64,000 bases of DNA, from NCBI GenBank assembly GCA_943368475.1, contig CALRLF020000002.1, positions 77,944-141,943 on the forward strand, read 5' to 3'. A program made the position numbers and the translations under genes. The notes under the pieces were generated by a model. The model searched no databases. It saw nothing but the letters and a program-made list of their open reading frames with translations, and was not told the DNA's origin. Each line of letters starts with the position of its first letter. Within the stretch, counting starts at the first letter, position 1. Below are positions 37,149 through 45,867 of this stretch, piece by piece. This DNA is from UBA1930 sp943368475 (GTDB taxonomy: Bacteria > Bacteroidota > Bacteroidia > Chitinophagales > Chitinophagaceae).

Positions 37149-38135
37149 ATGAAATTCCTCATAATACGTTTCTCCTCTATTGGTGATATTGTTTTAACCA
37201 CTCCTGTTATTCGTTGTTTAAAACAACAGGTTCCCGATGCTGAAGTACATTTTTTAAGCAAGAAATCTTTTAAAGGAATCGTTGAAAATAATCCCTACAT
37301 CGATAAACTGATTTTATTAGATGAAAGTTGGGAATTGATGATTCATGAATTGCAAACTGAATCGTATGATTATATAATCGATTTGCACCATAACCTAAGA
37401 ACACTACGCATAAAAAAAGCACTGAAAGTGCCACACTTCTCTTTTGATAAGCTGAATATAAAAAAGTGGTTGTACACTGTTTTTAAAATAAATACACTAC
37501 CCAATGTTCATATTGTTGATCGAAATTTAGCTACTGTAAAAAGCTTTGGTGTGGTTAATGACGGCAAAGGATTGGATTATTTTATTCCAGAAAAAGACAT
37601 GGTGAAAGGCAACGATATTCCAGCTTCTCATCAGTTTGGATATATTGGTGTTGTTATTGGTGCTGCACTGAATACCAAAAAAATGCCAGTACATAAACTA
37701 AAAGAATTGTGCAGCAAGATTGATTATCCCATTATATTGTTAGGTGGACCAGAAGATAGGATAGACGGAGAGGCAATTGCATCAATCGATGACACCAAAG
37801 TGTATAATGCTTGTGGTAAATTTAACCTTAATGAAAGTGCCGATTTGGTTCGAAAAGCAAAGCTCATCATCTCACACGATACTGGTTTAATGCATATTGC
37901 AGCAGCCTTTAAGAAGCCCATTATTTCTATTTGGGGCAATACAGTACCAGCATTTGGAATGGATGCTTACTTTGGCAACACACAAATTACCAATCTTAAA
38001 TTTGAGGTAGAAAAATTAGGCTGCCGACCATGCAGTAAAATTGGCTACAAAAAATGCCCACGTGGCTATTTTAAATGTATGGAATTACAAAATACAGATG
38101 CAATTGCCAAAGCTGCACTAGTGCAGTTAAAGTAG
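37149..38135 (+). CDS. Glycosyltransferase family 9 (heptosyltransferase-like)
   Basis: A 328-residue GT-B protein. The N-terminus MKFLIIRFSSIGDIVLTTP and the acceptor loop are typical of WaaC/WaaF. The donor site has SHDTGLMHIAAAFKKPIISIWG near residues 240-260. A cysteine cluster lies near the C-terminus (GCRPCSKIGYKKCPRGYFKC), common in Bacteroidota GT9 proteins. It probably adds a sugar to the lipopolysaccharide core. Whether the sugar is heptose is unknown. Confidence 0.87.
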   Translation: MKFLIIRFSSIGDIVLTTPVIRCLKQQVPDAEVHFLSKKSFKGIVENNPYIDKLILLDESWELMIHELQTESYDYIIDLHHNLRTLRIKKALKVPHFSFDKLNIKKWLYTVFKINTLPNVHIVDRNLATVKSFGVVNDGKGLDYFIPEKDMVKGNDIPASHQFGYIGVVIGAALNTKKMPVHKLKELCSKIDYPIILLGGPEDRIDGEAIASIDDTKVYNACGKFNLNESADLVRKAKLIISHDTGLMHIAAAFKKPIISIWGNTVPAFGMDAYFGNTQITNLKFEVEKLGCRPCSKIGYKKCPRGYFKCMELQNTDAIAKAALVQLK

Positions 38136-38140
38136 CTTGG

Positions 38141-38359
38141 CTATTTTTTTATACTCAATGCTCCCGATGGACACAATGCAACTGTAGCAATAATTTCAGC
38201 GGAGGTTGCTTTGTCTATTTTAATCCAAGGTTGTTCTTTTGGGTTGAATACTTTCGATAAATTTCGAACACAGTTTGCAGAATGCTCACATTTGCCAGAC
38301 TGCCAAATAACAGTTATTTCTCCATTTGAATATTCTTTGGTAAGGTTGTTTTTATCCAT
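38141..38359 (-). CDS. YjdI-like Fe-S ferredoxin-type small protein
   Basis: A 72-residue protein of the Fer4_19 (YjdI) family. Cysteines lie in SGKCEHSANCVRNL and ATVALCPSGALS, giving a divergent one-cluster ferredoxin pattern. The segment KEQPWIKIDKATSAEI matches the family's middle. It likely binds an iron-sulphur cluster; function is unknown. It is encoded 12 bases downstream of a YjdJ-like GNAT; in many bacteria the two are neighbours, so they likely work together. Confidence 0.82.
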   Translation of the reverse strand: MDKNNLTKEYSNGEITVIWQSGKCEHSANCVRNLSKVFNPKEQPWIKIDKATSAEIIATVALCPSGALSIKK

Positions 38360-38371
38360 GGTATATAAAGT

Positions 38372-38650
38372 TTAAAATAGTACATCGCTATAGGCTTCCA
38401 TTTTATCAAATACTGCTTTTGCAAACGGACAGAGAGGCATAATTTTTACATGATTGGCTCTTGCAAATTCAACAGCTTTTTGTACCAGTTGTTTGCCAAT
38501 TCCTTTGCCTGCCAAACGATCACTTACTTCGGTATGATCGATAATGAATTTATTACCAGCCCATACATAAGTCATTTCTGCAAGTTGCTCTCCGTCTTGC
38601 TCAATAAAAAATTTACCTTTTTTGCCGTCGTCTGAATGTTGAATATCCAT
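38372..38650 (-). CDS. YjdJ-like minimal GNAT acetyltransferase
   Basis: A 92-residue GNAT_YjdJ-type protein, about half the usual GNAT length. It has HTEVSDRLAGKGIGKQLVQ (the CoA loop with R/QxxGxG/A shape) and HVKIMPLCPFAKAVFDK. Such proteins are annotated as predicted acetyltransferases of unknown substrate. The gene precedes the YjdI-like gene on the minus strand, and the pair is a conserved arrangement. Confidence 0.85.
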   Translation of the reverse strand: MDIQHSDDGKKGKFFIEQDGEQLAEMTYVWAGNKFIIDHTEVSDRLAGKGIGKQLVQKAVEFARANHVKIMPLCPFAKAVFDKMEAYSDVLF

Positions 38651-38693
38651 AAATGAAAGTTAACAAGATTTTTTTATTGTTTGCGAGAAGGAA

Positions 38694-38858
38694 TTATTTC
38701 TCTAAATCACTTTCTTGCTGTTGCATTTTTATTGCTTCTATACGACCCTGTTTTTTACCAAGTCTATAAATAAGCCTGATAATTAAAAAAGGGACTAAGA
38801 ATGTAATTAGGAGTATAAAAAGGCAGAAAATAATTTCCTGAAAACTTAAATTCCCCAT
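38694..38858 (-). CDS. Small single-span membrane protein (54 aa)
   Basis: An open frame from the ATG at 38858 to TAA at 38694. The 54-residue product starts MGNLSFQEII and has one strong hydrophobic helix (residues ~9-31: FCLFILLITFLVPFLIIRLI). A basic RLGKKQGR cap puts the tail in the cytoplasm, and the tail is Gln/Glu-rich (KMQQQESDLEK). The composition is unlike a random frame. It is not a family I recognise. It lies upstream of the GNAT/YjdI pair on the same strand with a 43-base gap. Confidence 0.6.
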   Translation of the reverse strand: MGNLSFQEIIFCLFILLITFLVPFLIIRLIYRLGKKQGRIEAIKMQQQESDLEK

Positions 38859-38942
38859 GATGTTTATTTAATATAAATATAGGAATTTGTATTAAACAAG
38901 CAATCTCAATAGCTTGGCAACACATTGTTTTGAAATAATAAA

Positions 38943-38971
38943 AAACACCCAAATGCTTTTTTTGGGTGTTT
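38943..38971 (-). terminator. Rho-independent terminator
   Basis: A perfect 11-bp stem, 38943-38953 with 38961-38971, around a 7-nt loop; core ACACCC. On the minus strand it is followed by a T run and serves the gene that ends at 38993. Confidence 0.85.
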
Positions 38972-38992
38972 AAATGTATAAGATGAAATATT

Positions 38993-39439
38993 TTAGATTA
39001 GTAATAGAACTAGAACGCCTATTGCTAAAAATCCTGCAAAGCCGTACCAAATCCACTTAATTAATTCCCTTTCTTCGTCTTTTAAAAATAAATAACCTAC
39101 TAAAAGTGCAATTGGGCCAAACAGCAAACCTTTAAGTAACCAACTTATTTTTAAAAGTGTAGTTGGTTCATTTCCTGAAGCATATACTTTGAGCATTTTT
39201 TTTGCTCTTTTCTGAGAAATTTTAAAAGCAGCCTTTTCAATAAAGTTTAATTTTTTGCCGTAGGCTTTTTCGTAATCTTTTGTTGTTAAGCCAACAAAAT
39301 GTTTTAGTTGAGCAACTTTTTGTGCATTTTTTGCTACAACTACAGTTTCATTTTTACTAGTTGATGGAATTGCAGCCCAACTTGATAAATTAAACATTAG
39401 AAACGCTGAGAACAATAGTATTTTTTTTTGTACTTGCAT
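38993..39439 (-). CDS. Secreted/membrane protein of unknown function
   Basis: A 148-residue protein with an N-terminal signal peptide (FSAFLMFNLSSWAA). A basic soluble segment (residues ~40-90, rich in Lys/Ala) follows, then two hydrophobic helices (WLLKGLLFGPIALLVGYLF and the C-terminal WIWYGFAGFLAIGVLVLLLI). The two-helix tail recalls small Bacteroidota TM2-like proteins, but no specific family is certain. It has its own terminator. Confidence 0.72.
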   Translation of the reverse strand: MQVQKKILLFSAFLMFNLSSWAAIPSTSKNETVVVAKNAQKVAQLKHFVGLTTKDYEKAYGKKLNFIEKAAFKISQKRAKKMLKVYASGNEPTTLLKISWLLKGLLFGPIALLVGYLFLKDEERELIKWIWYGFAGFLAIGVLVLLLI

Positions 39440-39526
39440 GGGTATTATTTTAGTAAAGCAATATTAAAAAAAAAATATAATTAATTTACAAATTTTGTTA
39501 TCTTTTTTTTGATATTTTTTATTTGG

Positions 39527-39602
39527 GTCAAGTGTGCGATGCTTCGATCTGGCTCTGCACAGGCTGAACTGCAGCTAAATAGCAGTACAAAAGTTGGTAA
39601 CC
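39527..39602 (+). repeat. Dispersed repeat, copy 2, with a nested insertion
   Basis: It shares ordered blocks with the yebC-upstream copy (30634-30686, minus): GTCAAG, GTGCGA, AGCTAAATAG, and GGTAACC. Relative to that copy it has about 28 extra bases between the second and third blocks, at 39541-39570, a segment starting GCTTCGATCTGGCTC that resembles another repeat at 50323-50350. It lies just beyond the 3' end of the response-regulator gene. Confidence 0.5.
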
Positions 39603-39607
39603 AAAAA

Positions 39608-40249
39608 CTAAATTAATTTATGCTCATAAGCATATTTAATTAAACCAATTACGCTGTTGGTTTTGGTTTTTCTGAAAATGTTTTTGCGATGCGTTTCTAC
39701 CGTTCTTTCACTAATAAAAAGTTGTGCTGCAATATCTTTATTCGAACATTCTTTTTCGATTAGTTTGATAATTTCAATTTCACGGGTAGTGAGATTGGTT
39801 TCTTCATTTTCTTTTTTCATGTTACTGAAATGCTGTAATTCGTTCAGCACTTCTTCACTGAAATAAACACCACCACTGGCAATTTTTTCAATGGCATGAA
39901 TGAGTTCTTGCTTACCAATATTTTTTAACACATAACCCGAAATATCGGCATCATTAATCATTTGATTTACGGTGTGCCCTTGCCCACTCATGCTGAGAGC
40001 TAGTATTTTTATGGCAGGAAACTTTTCTTTTACTTGTTTGGCTAGTTCTTGGCCATTCATGCCAGGCATCATAATATCGGTGAGTAAAATATTGATATTT
40101 TCTTTGGGTAAAATGGTAAGCATTTCAGCAGCCGACGTACGTGTAACTGCAATTTTTATAGTTGAATGCCCATCTAGTAATGATGTAATGCCATCAATAA
40201 CAATTTGATGGTCATCTACAATCGCTACATTAATTTTTTCTGGCTTCAT
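39608..40249 (-). CDS. NarL/FixJ-type response regulator
   Basis: A 213-residue regulator. The receiver domain has the acidic pair VDDHQIV, the phospho-acceptor D58 in LLTDIMMPGMNG and the lysine in YVLKNIGKQE. The C-terminal LuxR-type helix-turn-helix reads LTTREIEIIKLI, SNKDIAAQLFISERTVETH. It follows the histidine kinase gene by 41 bases and should be its partner. The regulated genes are unknown. Confidence 0.9.
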   Translation of the reverse strand: MKPEKINVAIVDDHQIVIDGITSLLDGHSTIKIAVTRTSAAEMLTILPKENINILLTDIMMPGMNGQELAKQVKEKFPAIKILALSMSGQGHTVNQMINDADISGYVLKNIGKQELIHAIEKIASGGVYFSEEVLNELQHFSNMKKENEETNLTTREIEIIKLIEKECSNKDIAAQLFISERTVETHRKNIFRKTKTNSVIGLIKYAYEHKLI

Positions 40250-40290
40250 TCAGTTTGTTTAGTTGGTTGCACCACTAAAATAAGGGATTT

Positions 40291-42432
40291 TTATGAACCA
40301 ACAGGAATATGAATGGCTACCAATGTTCCTTTGCCTTCTGCCGAATTCCATTCAACCGTTCCTTTTAAGTATTCGATACGGGTTTGAATATTTTTTAAAC
40401 CAATACCCTCGAAGTTGTTTTTATTGCTGGCATTAAAGCCTTTGCCATTGTCTTCAATGGTTACAGCTATTCCATCTGTGTCTTTAATTAGTGAAATATC
40501 TAAATGATTGGCTCCAGCATGTTTAATTACATTGTTTACACATTCTTGTATCACACGATATAATACAGTTTCAATATTGCTGTCGATTCGTTCATTTAAA
40601 CCTTCTGTATATAAGTCAGTTTTTATTACACGTATATCAATTTGGTTAATAAATTCCCTTACAGCACTTGCCAAGCCTGCTTTAACCAATGCATTGGGCA
40701 TCATATTATGGCTTACAGTTCTTACTTCCTTGCAGCTTTCATCAACTAGGGTTAACACTTTTTGGTAAACTTTTCTTTGTTCATCATTTGCAAAAGGTAT
40801 TTCACATTCCATTGCACTCAAATTCATTTTGGCTGCACTCATTAGTTGCCCAACACCATCATGCAAATCACCTGCAATACGTTTGCGTTCATTTTCTTCG
40901 GCTTCTAAAATTGCTTTGGTAGCAAGTTCTTGTTGTTTGAAAATTTCTAATTGTAGTTGTTTTTCTTTTTTAAGTTTATACCTGCGATAAAAAGAATATA
41001 CCAATAACAATAACAACACTGAAATAACGCCAACTACAATCAGTAAAATATTTTTTCTATTGTTTTCGAGTTTCTCATTTCTAAGTTCAAGGGCATTGAT
41101 TTTATTTTCTTTATTCAATGCAAAAATTTGCTGAGATTTATAGTTGGAGTCGAGTCGTTGTTCTAAGATTAATTCGTTTTGTTTTTTAATTTCAAGCTCG
41201 TTTCCTGCAATTTCTAATTCGTTTTGAGAGAGCAATAATTTTTGTTGGGCTAAATCGTATAAATTTTTATTTAGTTTAGATTGTTGTTGTTGTATGAGTT
41301 TCTCCTTTTCTAGTGTATTGTACTTGGCTTCCAGCTCAGTGAACTTACTACTCATATCACTGTTAAAAAGAGAATCTTTATAGGTAGCATATTTTTTATA
41401 ATAGTCTAGTGAAGCAGTTGCATTGCCAATTTTTTCGTTGAGTTTAGATTGGGTTTGATACACCATAATTAACTCTGGCTTGGTATTAATGCCATTTTTA
41501 GCAAGTACTTCGGCTTTATCAATCACAGTTTTAGCTGAATCGTATTTGCCTTCCTCCATTAAAATGTCACCCAAATTATTTAAGCAACTCACTTTGCCTT
41601 TGGTATCATTTAAAGCAGTTCTGAGTTCATACGATTCTAAAATATTTTCTTTAGCCTGTTTGTTTTTTTTAAGCTTTTGTTGTAAAGAACCTAGGTTATT
41701 TAATGCGTTAGATAAATATTCTTTATTGCCCAACTGCCTACTTACGTCAACTGCTTTGGTATAATATTCCTCGGCTTTATTGTACTCTTCTTTTATTTTA
41801 AAAATATTGGCAACATTAACATACGATTGTGCAAGCCCTTGTTTATCGTTCATCTTTTGCTTAATGGCAATCGATTGATTGTGGTAATTAATGGCTTCAT
41901 CATATCGACCTAAATTTTGCTGCAAAATGCCAATATTATTTAAAGCATAAGAAGTACCTAAATTATCATTTGTTTTTTCGAATAAGCTTAAAGCGTTTTG
42001 TTGATAATACAACGATTTACTAAAGTCGCCCTGACGTTGATAAATGATACCAATCTTATTATACAATCTGGCTACGCCTAAATCATCATTTAACTGCTGG
42101 CGAATTTTTAGGGCTTCATTGTACAACGCAATGGAAGAGTCGTACAATTCTTTATCATAATAAACAATCCCTAAATCGTTGTACACCTGAGCAAGTCCTT
42201 TAGAAAAATTTAATTTCTTACCCAATGCAATGCCTTTTCGTCCATAATCAATGGCTTTTTCTCTGTTCACCATTCGGTATTGCCAAACAAGTTCACTATA
42301 AGATTTTACAAGGTTGCTATCGGTTTGTGTTTTTATAATTCGTTCAATACTATCTATAATAGGTTTATTTCTTTGTGCCTTAATTTGACAAAAAGAAATT
42401 ATCAGTATTGCGAAGAGGAAATATCTTTTCAT
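40291..42432 (-). CDS. TPR-containing sensor histidine kinase (HisKA_3 type)
   Basis: A 713-residue protein with signal peptide (FLFAILIISFCQIKA). At least six or seven tetratricopeptide repeats fill residues ~45-340, each like NNIGILQQNLGRYDEAINYH. A coiled coil (~360-450) and a membrane helix (ILLIVVGVISVLLLLLVYSF, ~460-480) follow. The kinase part has the phospho-acceptor H524 in GDLHDGVGQLMSAAKMN, then the N-box ECVNNVIKHAGANH and DNGKGFN. The periplasmic TPR domain likely senses a protein partner. It forms a two-gene unit with the response regulator. Confidence 0.9.
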   Translation of the reverse strand: MKRYFLFAILIISFCQIKAQRNKPIIDSIERIIKTQTDSNLVKSYSELVWQYRMVNREKAIDYGRKGIALGKKLNFSKGLAQVYNDLGIVYYDKELYDSSIALYNEALKIRQQLNDDLGVARLYNKIGIIYQRQGDFSKSLYYQQNALSLFEKTNDNLGTSYALNNIGILQQNLGRYDEAINYHNQSIAIKQKMNDKQGLAQSYVNVANIFKIKEEYNKAEEYYTKAVDVSRQLGNKEYLSNALNNLGSLQQKLKKNKQAKENILESYELRTALNDTKGKVSCLNNLGDILMEEGKYDSAKTVIDKAEVLAKNGINTKPELIMVYQTQSKLNEKIGNATASLDYYKKYATYKDSLFNSDMSSKFTELEAKYNTLEKEKLIQQQQSKLNKNLYDLAQQKLLLSQNELEIAGNELEIKKQNELILEQRLDSNYKSQQIFALNKENKINALELRNEKLENNRKNILLIVVGVISVLLLLLVYSFYRRYKLKKEKQLQLEIFKQQELATKAILEAEENERKRIAGDLHDGVGQLMSAAKMNLSAMECEIPFANDEQRKVYQKVLTLVDESCKEVRTVSHNMMPNALVKAGLASAVREFINQIDIRVIKTDLYTEGLNERIDSNIETVLYRVIQECVNNVIKHAGANHLDISLIKDTDGIAVTIEDNGKGFNASNKNNFEGIGLKNIQTRIEYLKGTVEWNSAEGKGTLVAIHIPVGS

Positions 42433-42487
42433 GTATTTGTTTACGGGTTCGGTATTCTAAAATAAGTGTATTTTGAATATAAAAAAA

Positions 42488-42512
42488 GCGTTGCATCCAA
42501 TAGATGCAACGC
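42488..42512 (-). terminator. Rho-independent terminator of dapB
   Basis: A perfect 10-bp stem, GCGTTGCATC at 42488-42497 with 42503-42512, loop CAATA. A run of T follows on the minus strand. It ends the parA-parB-DUF5683-dapB unit. Confidence 0.88.
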
Positions 42513-42538
42513 CTTCAATTTATCCATAGTAAACAGTG

Positions 42539-43264
42539 TTAAAATTCGCCCAAGCCAAGTACTTGTTTCATGGTAAAAATACCTTTTTTATTAGCCACAT
42601 ATTCTGCTGCTAAAACTGCACCACCGGCAAAACCTTTACGGTTGTGGGCTGTGTGAATAATTTCAATATCATCAATAGCACATGTATATTTTACTTTATG
42701 GGTGCCGGGTGCAGGGTCTATTCTTTCAGATACAATTTCAAGCTCATCACTAGATACAGCTTTTTCGTTTACCCATTTTTTCTTATTTACAATTTGTTGC
42801 AACACTTGTTCAGCTAATGTAATAGCTGTACCACTTGGAGCATCTTTCTTTTGGGTATGGTGAATTTCTTCTAACAACACATCGTACTCGGTATGATGGC
42901 TCATTAACTTGGCCAAATAAGTATTTAATTCAAAAAATAAATTCACCCCAATACTATAATTGCTAGCATATAAAAAAGCACCTTGTTTGGCTTTTACCAA
43001 CGCTTCAATGGCTGGTAATTGTTCTAACCAACCAGTACTTCCACAAATAACAGGTACACTAGCTTCGATACATTTTACCAAATTATCGTAAGCACTATGA
43101 GGACCTGAAAATTCAATAGCTACATCGGCTTTTTGTACAGCTTCAATTGTAAAATCATCGAGGTTATCAATATTAATTTTCAACACAATTTCATGTCCTT
43201 TGGCAATAGCAATTTCTTCAATTGCCATGCCCATTTTCCCATATCCAATTAGTGCAATTTTCAT
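42539..43264 (-). CDS. dapB: 4-hydroxy-tetrahydrodipicolinate reductase
   Basis: A 241-residue enzyme of the lysine/diaminopimelate pathway. The Rossmann loop is IGYGKMGMAIEE at the N-terminus. The catalytic and substrate-binding segment is LEEIHHTQKKDAPSGTA, with the His-His pair and Lys, and the C-terminal domain ends with GFAGGAVLAAEY. It reduces the dipicolinate precursor with NAD(P)H in the cytoplasm. It lies last in a minus-strand run after parA, parB and a DUF5683 gene, an order often conserved in Bacteroidota. Confidence 0.93.
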   Translation of the reverse strand: MKIALIGYGKMGMAIEEIAIAKGHEIVLKINIDNLDDFTIEAVQKADVAIEFSGPHSAYDNLVKCIEASVPVICGSTGWLEQLPAIEALVKAKQGAFLYASNYSIGVNLFFELNTYLAKLMSHHTEYDVLLEEIHHTQKKDAPSGTAITLAEQVLQQIVNKKKWVNEKAVSSDELEIVSERIDPAPGTHKVKYTCAIDDIEIIHTAHNRKGFAGGAVLAAEYVANKKGIFTMKQVLGLGEF

Positions 43265-43311
43265 AAAGGGTTATTTTATATATAATGTTGGGGTTGTAAT
43301 CAATTATTCAA

Positions 43312-43983
43312 TTAACGAGTATCAATTTTTTTGGGTGTTGGTTTCTTTAAATTAAAAACTAAACTAATGCCTTTGCTATTGTTTATTGGATTGATCATTG
43401 GGTTTACCTGCATCGACAAATCGTCGCTCACATCAAAATTTTTCAAATGCCCAAATACAGTGGCATCTACCACATTCAATCCCCAAACTACAACAAACCA
43501 AAGTACAGAGTAATCTCTATCCTTTCTAAACGAATTTCTAAAGGTTTGCAACGAACTTAAACTAAAGCCCTTTAATCGGGGGTCAATATTTTGAAGGTTG
43601 GTGGTATCGTCTATTGTAGCTCCTGGTGCAGATGCTTTGAACACTAAATCGTAGGCAGTTTTAGTACGTTTATACCAAGTATTGTTGTAAAAAAAAGTGA
43701 CAGTTGGTATGGCCAACGCACCATATACCACTGGAATTTTCCAGTATTCTTTATTGTAAGCTTGTCCCCAACCTGGTATTAATGCTGATCGTTTGGTAGC
43801 TAAACGGTGGTTGTGTTTGGGCTTAATAATAACGGCTGTATCTGTAGTTGTTTTTGCTGATTTTTTTTGAACACTGTCTTCTGGAGTAATCTTTGTTATT
43901 GTAGGTGGTACTACTTTTTGAGCCATTGTAAAATAGCCTGTACCTAAACCTAAAAACAATATGAGTAGTTTGTACAATTGCAT
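43312..43983 (-). CDS. DUF5683 domain protein
   Basis: A 223-residue protein with signal peptide (LLILFLGLGTGYFTMA) and a Thr/Lys linker. The conserved core is RSALIPGWGQAYNKEYWK followed by a hydrophobic segment (VVYGALAIPTVTFFY) and NTWYKRTKTAYD, then DYSVLWFVVVWGLNVVDATVFGHL, the pattern of DUF5683. It may be a membrane or periplasmic protein; no function is known. Its place between parB and dapB matches the arrangement in many Bacteroidota. Confidence 0.85.
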   Translation of the reverse strand: MQLYKLLILFLGLGTGYFTMAQKVVPPTITKITPEDSVQKKSAKTTTDTAVIIKPKHNHRLATKRSALIPGWGQAYNKEYWKIPVVYGALAIPTVTFFYNNTWYKRTKTAYDLVFKASAPGATIDDTTNLQNIDPRLKGFSLSSLQTFRNSFRKDRDYSVLWFVVVWGLNVVDATVFGHLKNFDVSDDLSMQVNPMINPINNSKGISLVFNLKKPTPKKIDTR

Positions 43984-43990
43984 GAATCAT

Positions 43991-44908
43991 TTAGCTAACA
44001 ACCACATTCATTTGATCCAGAATTTTATTCAGTTCCTGTAAAGAATAATATTCTAGTGTAATGCTGCCATAGCCTTTTTTATTGTGTACCATTTTTACCT
44101 TGGTACTAAAATGAGAAGCTAAATTATCTTCTATCTTTTTATAAGCTGGTGGTAAATCATTTTTTGCAGCAGATTTAACAGGTTCATTGCCCTTGTACAA
44201 TTTTCTCACCAATTCTTCCGATTGGCGAACACTCAATTGCTTGCTTTTAATTTCATTAAATACAAACAATTGTTTGTCAACCGTATCAATGGTTATTAAA
44301 GCTCTAGCATGCCCCATTGTAATAGTACCAGTACGAACAGCCAATTGAATATCGGGTGGTAATTTAAGCAAACGAATGTAGTTGGTAACGGTGCTTCTTT
44401 CTTTGCCCATACGTTCAGCCACTTGCTCTTGGGTATAGTCCAACTCTTCCATCATACGCTTGTAACTTAAACCAACTTCAATTGCGTTTAAATCTTCACG
44501 TTGTAAATTTTCTAGTAGAGCAAGTTCAAGTAAATCTTTATCGTTAGCCTGACGTATGTAAACTGGCACGTCTTTCAAGCCAGCAATTTTAGAAGCCCTG
44601 AACCTTCTTTCACCTGCAATTAACTGATACTTGCCATTGGCTAATTTGGTAACTGTTAACGGCTGAATAATATCATGAATCTTTATCGATGTTGCCAATT
44701 CACTCAAAGCCGTTTCATCAAAATCTCTTCTTGGCTGTTTTGGATTAACAGAAATATCAGCCAATGGTACACGAACCATCGATGTAGCCTGTTCAACCAC
44801 TTTAGTTTTTAAAGTGCCTTCCGTAGTTTTTAAATCCTGATCTATATTGCTTAATAAGCTGCGTAAACCTTTGCCTATTAAATCATTGTTTTTTTTGGGA
44901 GTGCTCAT
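43991..44908 (-). CDS. parB: ParB chromosome-partition protein
   Basis: A 305-residue ParB/Spo0J protein. The N-terminal CTPase domain has VPLADISVNPKQPRRDFDE, LQPLTV-type binding strands and GERRFRASK. The helix-turn-helix core is LDYTQEQVAERMGKERSTVTNYIRLL, and the C-terminal dimer region starts near 240. It binds parS sites and works with ParA. I see no parS-like palindrome in the window. The gene is separated from parA by a 7-nt-period array. Confidence 0.93.
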   Translation of the reverse strand: MSTPKKNNDLIGKGLRSLLSNIDQDLKTTEGTLKTKVVEQATSMVRVPLADISVNPKQPRRDFDETALSELATSIKIHDIIQPLTVTKLANGKYQLIAGERRFRASKIAGLKDVPVYIRQANDKDLLELALLENLQREDLNAIEVGLSYKRMMEELDYTQEQVAERMGKERSTVTNYIRLLKLPPDIQLAVRTGTITMGHARALITIDTVDKQLFVFNEIKSKQLSVRQSEELVRKLYKGNEPVKSAAKNDLPPAYKKIEDNLASHFSTKVKMVHNKKGYGSITLEYYSLQELNKILDQMNVVVS

Positions 44909-44914
44909 GCTTGT

Positions 44915-44993
44915 AAGGTTTAAGGTGTGAGGTTTAAGGTTTAAGGTAAATAAGGCTTTTGTCTTCTACCTTCCATCTTTTACCTTCTACCTT
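44915..44993. repeat. Inverted array with a 7-nt period between parB and parA
   Basis: Left arm: five consecutive 7-nt units at 44915-44949, consensus AAGGTTT. Right arm: five units of complementary sense at 44959-44993, consensus NTACCTT. A 9-base spacer separates them. The right arm touches the parA stop codon, so the folded form would sit between the two cistrons of the par operon. Confidence 0.85.
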
Positions 44994-45793
44994 TACTCAA
45001 TAATTCTTTCGTCGTTGGTCATTTTGGTCATTTCATTTTTTTGCAAAACTTCTTTGGCCAAATTCAAATAGTTAATAGCTCCTTTGCTATCAGCATCGTA
45101 TAAAATAACAGGTTTGCCTACACTTGGAGCTTCACTTAAACGAGTATTACGGTGTATAATGGTGCTAAAAACCATTTCATCAAAATGTCTTCTTACTTCA
45201 CTTACCACTTGATTGCATAAACGCAAACGACCATCGTACATCGTCATTAAAATACCTTCAATTTGTAAATTGGGATTTAAACGATTTTGAACAATTTTAA
45301 TGGTGTTTAACAATTTGCCCAAACCCTCCAATGCAAAAAATTCACATTGTACAGGTACAATCACACTATCAGCAGCTACCAAGGAGTTTACAGTAATTAA
45401 ACCCAAAGATGGAGAGCAATCGATTACAATAAAATCGTATTTATCTCTCACTTCATCCAACAAAACCTTCATTACATTTTCACGGTTGGGGTAATTGATC
45501 ATTTCAATTTCAGCTCCCACCAAATCAATATGCGAAGGAATAACATCTAAATGCGGTATATCGCTTTTTAAAATAACATCATCTGCCTTGGTATTATTTA
45601 CCATACAGTCGTATAAACTGGTGGTAATGTTGTGCAAGTCAAATCCCACACCAGTGGTGCTATTTGCTTGAGGGTCGGCATCTACCAATAAAGTTTTGTA
45701 TTCCAATACAGCAAAACTTGCTGCAAGATTAATGGCAGTGGTGGTTTTACCCACTCCACCTTTTTGATTAGCTACACCAATAATTCTGGCCAT
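44993..45793 (-). CDS. parA: ParA chromosome-partition ATPase
   Basis: A 266-residue Walker-type ATPase. The deviant Walker A motif is KGGVGKTTTAINLA near residue 11-24, with DADPQANST and VIDCSPSLG as the switch/Walker B regions. It drives origin segregation with ParB. It heads the operon, and a clear promoter lies 44-74 bases upstream. Confidence 0.94.
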   Translation of the reverse strand: MARIIGVANQKGGVGKTTTAINLAASFAVLEYKTLLVDADPQANSTTGVGFDLHNITTSLYDCMVNNTKADDVILKSDIPHLDVIPSHIDLVGAEIEMINYPNRENVMKVLLDEVRDKYDFIVIDCSPSLGLITVNSLVAADSVIVPVQCEFFALEGLGKLLNTIKIVQNRLNPNLQIEGILMTMYDGRLRLCNQVVSEVRRHFDEMVFSTIIHRNTRLSEAPSVGKPVILYDADSKGAINYLNLAKEVLQKNEMTKMTNDERIIE

Positions 45794-45837
45794 AGTACAC
45801 GGTATCCTCTTTGTTTAATTTGCATTCTACAAGACTG

Positions 45838-45867
45838 CAAATGTAAAATATTATGTTTCTAAACAAA
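45838..45867 (-). promoter_or_regulatory. Bacteroidota-type promoter of parA
   Basis: On the minus strand: TTTG at 45867-45864, 18 nt, then TACATTTG at 45845-45838, matching the -33 TTTG / -7 TAnnTTTG consensus at both boxes. It would give a leader of about 37 nt before the parA ATG at 45793. This is the best promoter in the window. Confidence 0.75.

Noticed and set aside
38764..38952. 62-residue minus-strand frame
   Set aside because: It overlaps the 54-residue membrane protein in another frame; the smaller frame has the better membrane-protein composition.
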